This document shows positions 59,635-64,000 of a stretch of 64,000 nt of DNA, in pieces. A program made the position numbers and the translations under genes. This DNA is from Plasmopara viticola. Lineage: Eukaryota; Oomycota; Peronosporomycetes; Peronosporales; Peronosporaceae. The notes beneath the pieces are model-generated. The model had not been told where the DNA came from. It saw only the letters and a list, made by a program, of their open reading frames with translations, and did not search any database. Each line of letters begins with the position of its first letter. The stretch's first letter is position 1. The stretch covers positions 434,001-498,000 of the forward strand of contig MBPM02000040.1 of the NCBI GenBank assembly GCA_001695595.3, read 5' to 3'.

Positions 59635-62600
59635 ATGAACAAGCGCACCGAAGTCCTCCTAGAAAGTTGTAACTAATACCACTGGGAGTTCTACACGAGG
59701 ATGACCCTGGCGCGGAAGGGTCTCTTGGGACACATCATGGCCGTCAAGGAAGAGAAGGACGTCACGGAGGTGTGGCTTGTTAATGATGCCAAGGCGCTAG
59801 GCATAATTGCTCAAGGCGTTAAGATCCAGCACCAGACCAAGATTTGGTCGGCTACGCGTGCTATGGAGGCGTGGGGAACCCTCCGCGATTTCTACAATCG
59901 CTCGACTCTCCACAATTATGTTGTGATGACTCGTCGACTACATGAGTTCAAGATGGAAAGTAACACAAGCATGGCAGAGCATCTGGACTCTTTTGACTAG
60001 CTAGTAGTGGGACTACAGTCTACGGGAGAGCAAGTTGATGAGTCACGCCAGCTGGTGGTATTTCTCAGCAGTCTACCTTCGGAGTACGACTTGACTTTGT
60101 CGATTGTGGAAAATGCAAGAGACATTTCGTTGATAGGAGTCAAGGAGAAGCTGCTCAAAGAGTCAGAGAAGCTGCAGAGGAAAGAAGCTACAGAGAAAGC
60201 GTTTCGTGTAAATGAAGAAGCTAAAAGATTTAAATGTGGACGGGACAATGGACGAAAGGGTGGTCCTCCACGCAATAATGGCGGATTCAAGGGCAAGCGC
60301 TTCAATTGTGACCAGTTTGGACACATGAAGCGGAACTGCCCGGCCGGTAAAAGATTCAACAGCAACGACACGGTGTTTGCTGTTGGTGAAGGGAAGTCAT
60401 CAGGATGGCTGATTGACAGTGGAGCAACTTCCCACATGACCCCACACAGAGAGGACTTGTTTAGATACAAGGGCCTAGAAGCTTGCATCGAAGTTACGAT
60501 TGCAGACGGGGAGAAGTTGCTTGTCGAAAGAGCCGGCACGGTAAAAAAGGCTGGTTTAAATGGAATGTGGATTCGCATGGTTGAAGTTCTGCTCATTCCC
60601 GGACTCGACAGATGGTTGCTGTCAGTTGGCAAGCTGGCAGAGCGTGGCATGAATGTGGAATTTTCGCGTTCGTTATGCGTCATCTGGAACAAGAATAAAG
60701 CAATTGCGTCGGGTGCAAAAGTTGAAAAGTCGTATTTTCTTGACTGTGGGCAAGAAGAAGCATGTCTCGTTGAATATTCCGAGGCTGACAATCATTGGGA
60801 GCTTTGGCATGCACGCATGGGGCACCCCAGCAAGGATGCGCTGATCAGGACACAGCGATTAACTAATAGTGTCATAATTATCAAGCAAAGTGTGGAAATA
60901 TTGTGTGCCGGGTGTTTGAAGGGCAAGCAGACGGTCACGGTGTTTCCGTCTCGTTTAAGGATAAAGGCGACACGTGTGTTGGAGCGTGTTCACACAGATG
61001 TCATGGGGCCAATGAGAACTATCTCGAAGGGTGGTGCCAAATACATTCTCACGTTTGTGGATGTTTTTTCACGATATGTTGCATTTTTTTGATCAAAAGC
61101 AAGAGTGAAGTGGCTGGCAAGTTCACGGAGGTTTTGACGTTATACGAAAACCAGTGGGGTGCACGACAAAGATGTTTGCGATCCGACAACGGAACCGAGT
61201 TCGTAAACAAGAGAATGGCTGGAATATGTCAAGAGAACGGCATTGACACCAGCGCTCCGTCCCATACAGCCCGCAGCAGAACGGAGTGGCGAAACATATG
61301 AACAGGACTGTTATGGAGAAAGCCCGCAGCATGTTACACTACAAGAGCGTTTCGACGGAATGGTGAGCGGAAGCGTTAATTACAGCTATTTATTTAATTA
61401 ATCGCTCCAGCAATACGGTCCATCCTGACATCACGCCGTACGAGCTCGTTTTCAAGTTGAAGCCTCGAATAATCACCAGCGCGTATTTTGTTCGCAAGGC
61501 TACGCTCATATTGACGGTGTGAAACGGACCAAACTGGAATCCAAGAGCTTTAAATGTATGTTTCTTGGCTATGCAGAGAATGTCAAGGGCTATCGCGTGT
61601 TTGACTTGGAGAATGCCAAGAATAAAGTGACCCGCTCTGTAAAGTTGGGTGAGCGTGAGGTGGGCGGCATCTACGACACGCAAGAGCTAAAGCCGGAAAC
61701 AATTGTTCAAGTAGTTAAGCATGGTGATGAAGTCAACGTTCAGCATCAAGTGGATCGACAGTCAGTTCCGGACGATCCCATGGGAGCTGTCGAAGAGACA
61801 GTCGAGGATGTCGATATGGATGATGTGGATCGTATGCCAAGCGCCGTTGTACAGCGTCTAATGCCTTCTGAGAGCCCTGTACGAAACAGGCTTAAGCTAA
61901 CGGAGTATCATAAACCTTCCCAAGTGCAACAAGAAGATCGTTTGGTATTTTGGCTTTAAGTAGAGCGAACACGAATAAGACGTGAGCCAGTGCTAATGCT
62001 AAGAAACGGCTCCGATGGTGGAGAGTCAACAGAAGGCAGTGGTGGCCCACCGACTCCAAAGCGTGCTAGGATTGACGAAGATGGACTAATTGCGGAAGCC
62101 TTTCTTGCCTACGCCGTGAATACTGACGACGATACGGACTCACCGACTTCTTATACTCAAGCAATGGCAAGCGACGATGCAATGAAATGGCGTGAAGCAA
62201 TGGATGCTGAGCTTCGCTCTCATGAAGAGAATAAAACGTGGACATTGCAGCCACGAGGGAAGATTGGACGCATTGTAGGTATTTGCCAAGAAACATGATC
62301 AGAATGGCGCTATCGTGCAATACAAGGCACCACTGGTCGCGAGAGGTTTCAAGCAGAAGTATGGCATCGACTTTTTCGAGACTTATTCCTCGGTTGCCAA
62401 CATAACTTCGATCCGAATAATTCTCGCGGCATGTGCTGAATGTGGCTATCAAATGGAACAGCTGGACGTTGACACGGCTTTTCTCAATAGCGTGTTGACG
62501 GACAACGTTTTTATGGATGTTCCGCTTGGTGTCGACAATGCTCAAGGATACATATGTCAACTAAACAAGGCTTTTGACGGACTGAAGCAAGCAGCGAGTG

Positions 62601-63590
62601 CCTGGAACAAGACAATACATCGTGTCTTAGTCAGGAATGGCTATAAGAGTTGCGGAGCAGATCAATGTGTTTATGTGGGAGCACTAAAGAAGGTTTTGCT
62701 TGCGCTGGGCTATATGTGAATGACACGATTATCGCAGCAAGAAGCAGCAAAGAATTAGATCAAGTAAAGGGAGTACTCAAGAATGAGATAAAGGAGCTTG
62801 GTCAGGCGGAATGTGTATTGGGTATGGAAATTGATCACGACAGGTCGGCTGGAATATTGATGATCGAACAGACTCGCTACATCGACGACGTAGTCAAGCG
62901 ATTCGGTCAACAAGATGCCAAGAGTGTTGAAAACCCATGCGTATCAGGATTGGAGCTGTCGTCAAAGTAGTCACCCACACCGGAAGAGGGCCGGTCGACA
63001 ATGCGATCGAAGCCTTATCGCTCTTTGATTGGATGCTTGCTGTACATAACGACATGCACTCGGCCTGATATTGCTTACGTGGTGACACAGCTATCACGTT
63101 TTCTGGAGAACCCAGGACTACAACATTGGAGCGCAGCAATTTGAATAGTACGGTATCCGAAGACTACGCGTCAAATCGATATCGTCTACCGAGGAAGTGG
63201 AAGCGTTGCGGTCAAAGCATACTCGGATGCAGATTGGGACAGCAACACGGATGACAGACGCTCGGTCTCGGGAGTTATGGTCATTATTGCAAGTGCATTA
63301 GTGGTATGTAAGTCGAAGTATTAGCGGACAGTTGCACTGAGCTCAGCGGAAGCTGAGTGTATGGCTCTCAGTTTATGCACACAAGAAGTTCATTGGACAT
63401 CAAGCACCACTTTATTCGTGAGAACGTGCAAGAAGGACTGTTGAAGATCGAATATATCGACACGAAAAATCAGCTTGCAGATATGCTGACGAAGGCAGTT
63501 GGAACCAAGATGCTGAAGATTTGCGCGAAGCCTCCGGAATCAAGACCAAGTCAGCAACAAAGGACACACAGCATTAGCGGTGAGTGGGAG
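59635..63590 (+). pseudogene. Copia element 2 gag-pol, inactivated
   Basis: The first gag ATG is at 59635. Order: gag, zinc knuckle, protease (WLIDSGATSHM), integrase, RT, RNase H, ending SGEWEC before the polypurine tract. Breaks seen: TAA at 59674, TAG at 59998, a frameshift at a seven-T run (61084-61090), a frameshift near 61255, TGA at 61366 where a Trp is expected, and several later shifts near 61470, 62275 and 62690. The knuckle has Arg in place of its first Cys (RFNCDQFGHMKRNC), and the RT active site reads YVND rather than YVDD. It shares domain order and the terminal EWEC with element 1 but is a different family by LTR and protein sequence. It cannot encode its own proteins. Confidence 0.9.
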
Positions 63591-63736
63591 TGTTAAATTT
63601 ACACCGCTGAATGCATGTTGAACAGGCGGATGACGCCACAGTATTTACAAGTACGTCACAGTTAGTAATTGCATATGGTAGCCGTTCATTGGTCTAGATT
63701 AAAATATTCACTTCGGTAGTAACTTTCTATGCATGA
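63591..63736 (+). repeat. 3' LTR of Copia element 2
   Basis: It starts TGTTAAAT directly after the polypurine GAGTGGGAG and parallels 59439-59584. The last 10 bp differ between the two copies, so the exact end is approximate. Confidence 0.75.
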
Positions 63737-64000
63737 CCCTTAAGAAATCTAGTTGGCGCTGAACTATTCTAGTTTGAGCTTAAGGAATTGTAGCTCAGAA
63801 TACTTGCTGAGTACTTGACGGCGCCCCTGTGAACTAACTTCAAAAGCTCACTTAAACATAGTATGGAGCGCGCCATGTCCGGTGCATCCGCTCAGCCTCG
63901 CCGCTCGATGCTTGATTTCTTGTCTTGCTTATCCGTCGTAACAATCCAATAAAAAGATCATCGTTCTAGAGTCACCACCACTATCTGTGCGTAATATATT
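63737..64000. other. Right edge, unassigned
   Basis: 264 bp with no open frame of note. An AATAAAAAGATC near 63949 is polyadenylation-like and the stretch could be part of another LTR, but the window ends. Confidence 0.3.

Noticed and set aside
1..64000. RxLR effectors, tRNA or rRNA genes, CRISPR arrays
   Set aside because: I looked for signal peptide plus RxLR, cloverleaf patterns and regular spaced repeats and saw none I could support; a CRISPR array is not expected in a nuclear eukaryotic genome.

Overview
The window is nuclear DNA from a filamentous eukaryote, and oomycete (probably the Phytophthora / downy-mildew group) fits best. The evidence is short introns of about 57-88 nt with GT...AG ends, an RNA polymerase II largest subunit whose C-terminal heptads read YSPTSPA, a broken Crinkler (CRN) effector N-terminus, and many decayed Copia, Gypsy and Mutator-like elements around islands of conserved housekeeping genes. 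The species cannot be named from this sequence alone.

Layout. 1-6.9 kb is transposon debris, mainly a Mutator-like (MULE) relic. 7.0-9.7 kb holds two minus-strand genes: a CobW/COG0523 metal-chaperone GTPase with an extra C-terminal domain, and a membrane-anchored glutaredoxin-2-like protein. 9.7-15.8 kb is a gene desert. 15.9-19.2 kb holds SRP9 (+) tail-to-tail with CTF18 (-), the latter rebuilt here from four exons. 21.2-26.5 kb holds a Gypsy integrase scrap and a complete but dead Ty1/Copia element with two 145-bp LTRs and a 5-bp target duplication. 29-32 kb holds a possible DDE transposase scrap, an 850-bp element with long inverted repeats, and a SINE-like element. 32.2-36.7 kb holds a head-to-head pair, METTL4 (-) and a multi-RRM RNA-binding protein resembling RBM45 (+), only 76 bp apart. 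36.9-44.8 kb is repeat-rich: a second MULE relic homologous to the first but inverted, the CRN relic, a possible hAT scrap and a second SINE copy. 44.9-52.0 kb holds RPB1 (+) tail-to-tail with a ZIP7-like zinc transporter (-). 52-64 kb is desert plus a minus-strand Copia fragment abutting a second dead Copia element.

The intact genes serve core functions: transcription (RPB1), RNA binding, sister-chromatid cohesion and replication (CTF18), protein targeting (SRP9), adenine methylation (METTL4), zinc handling (CobW GTPase, ZIP7) and thiol redox (glutaredoxin). They form no operon-like system. Neighbours are paired by head-to-head or tail-to-tail packing. I found no convincing novel multi-gene system. 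The most original observations are repeat families defined within the window (inverted MULE pair, long-TIR element with a possible captured transposase N-terminus, SINE pair with 11-12 bp target duplications), a CRN relic, unusual domain fusions in the CobW and glutaredoxin genes, and a frame anomaly in the RRM gene.
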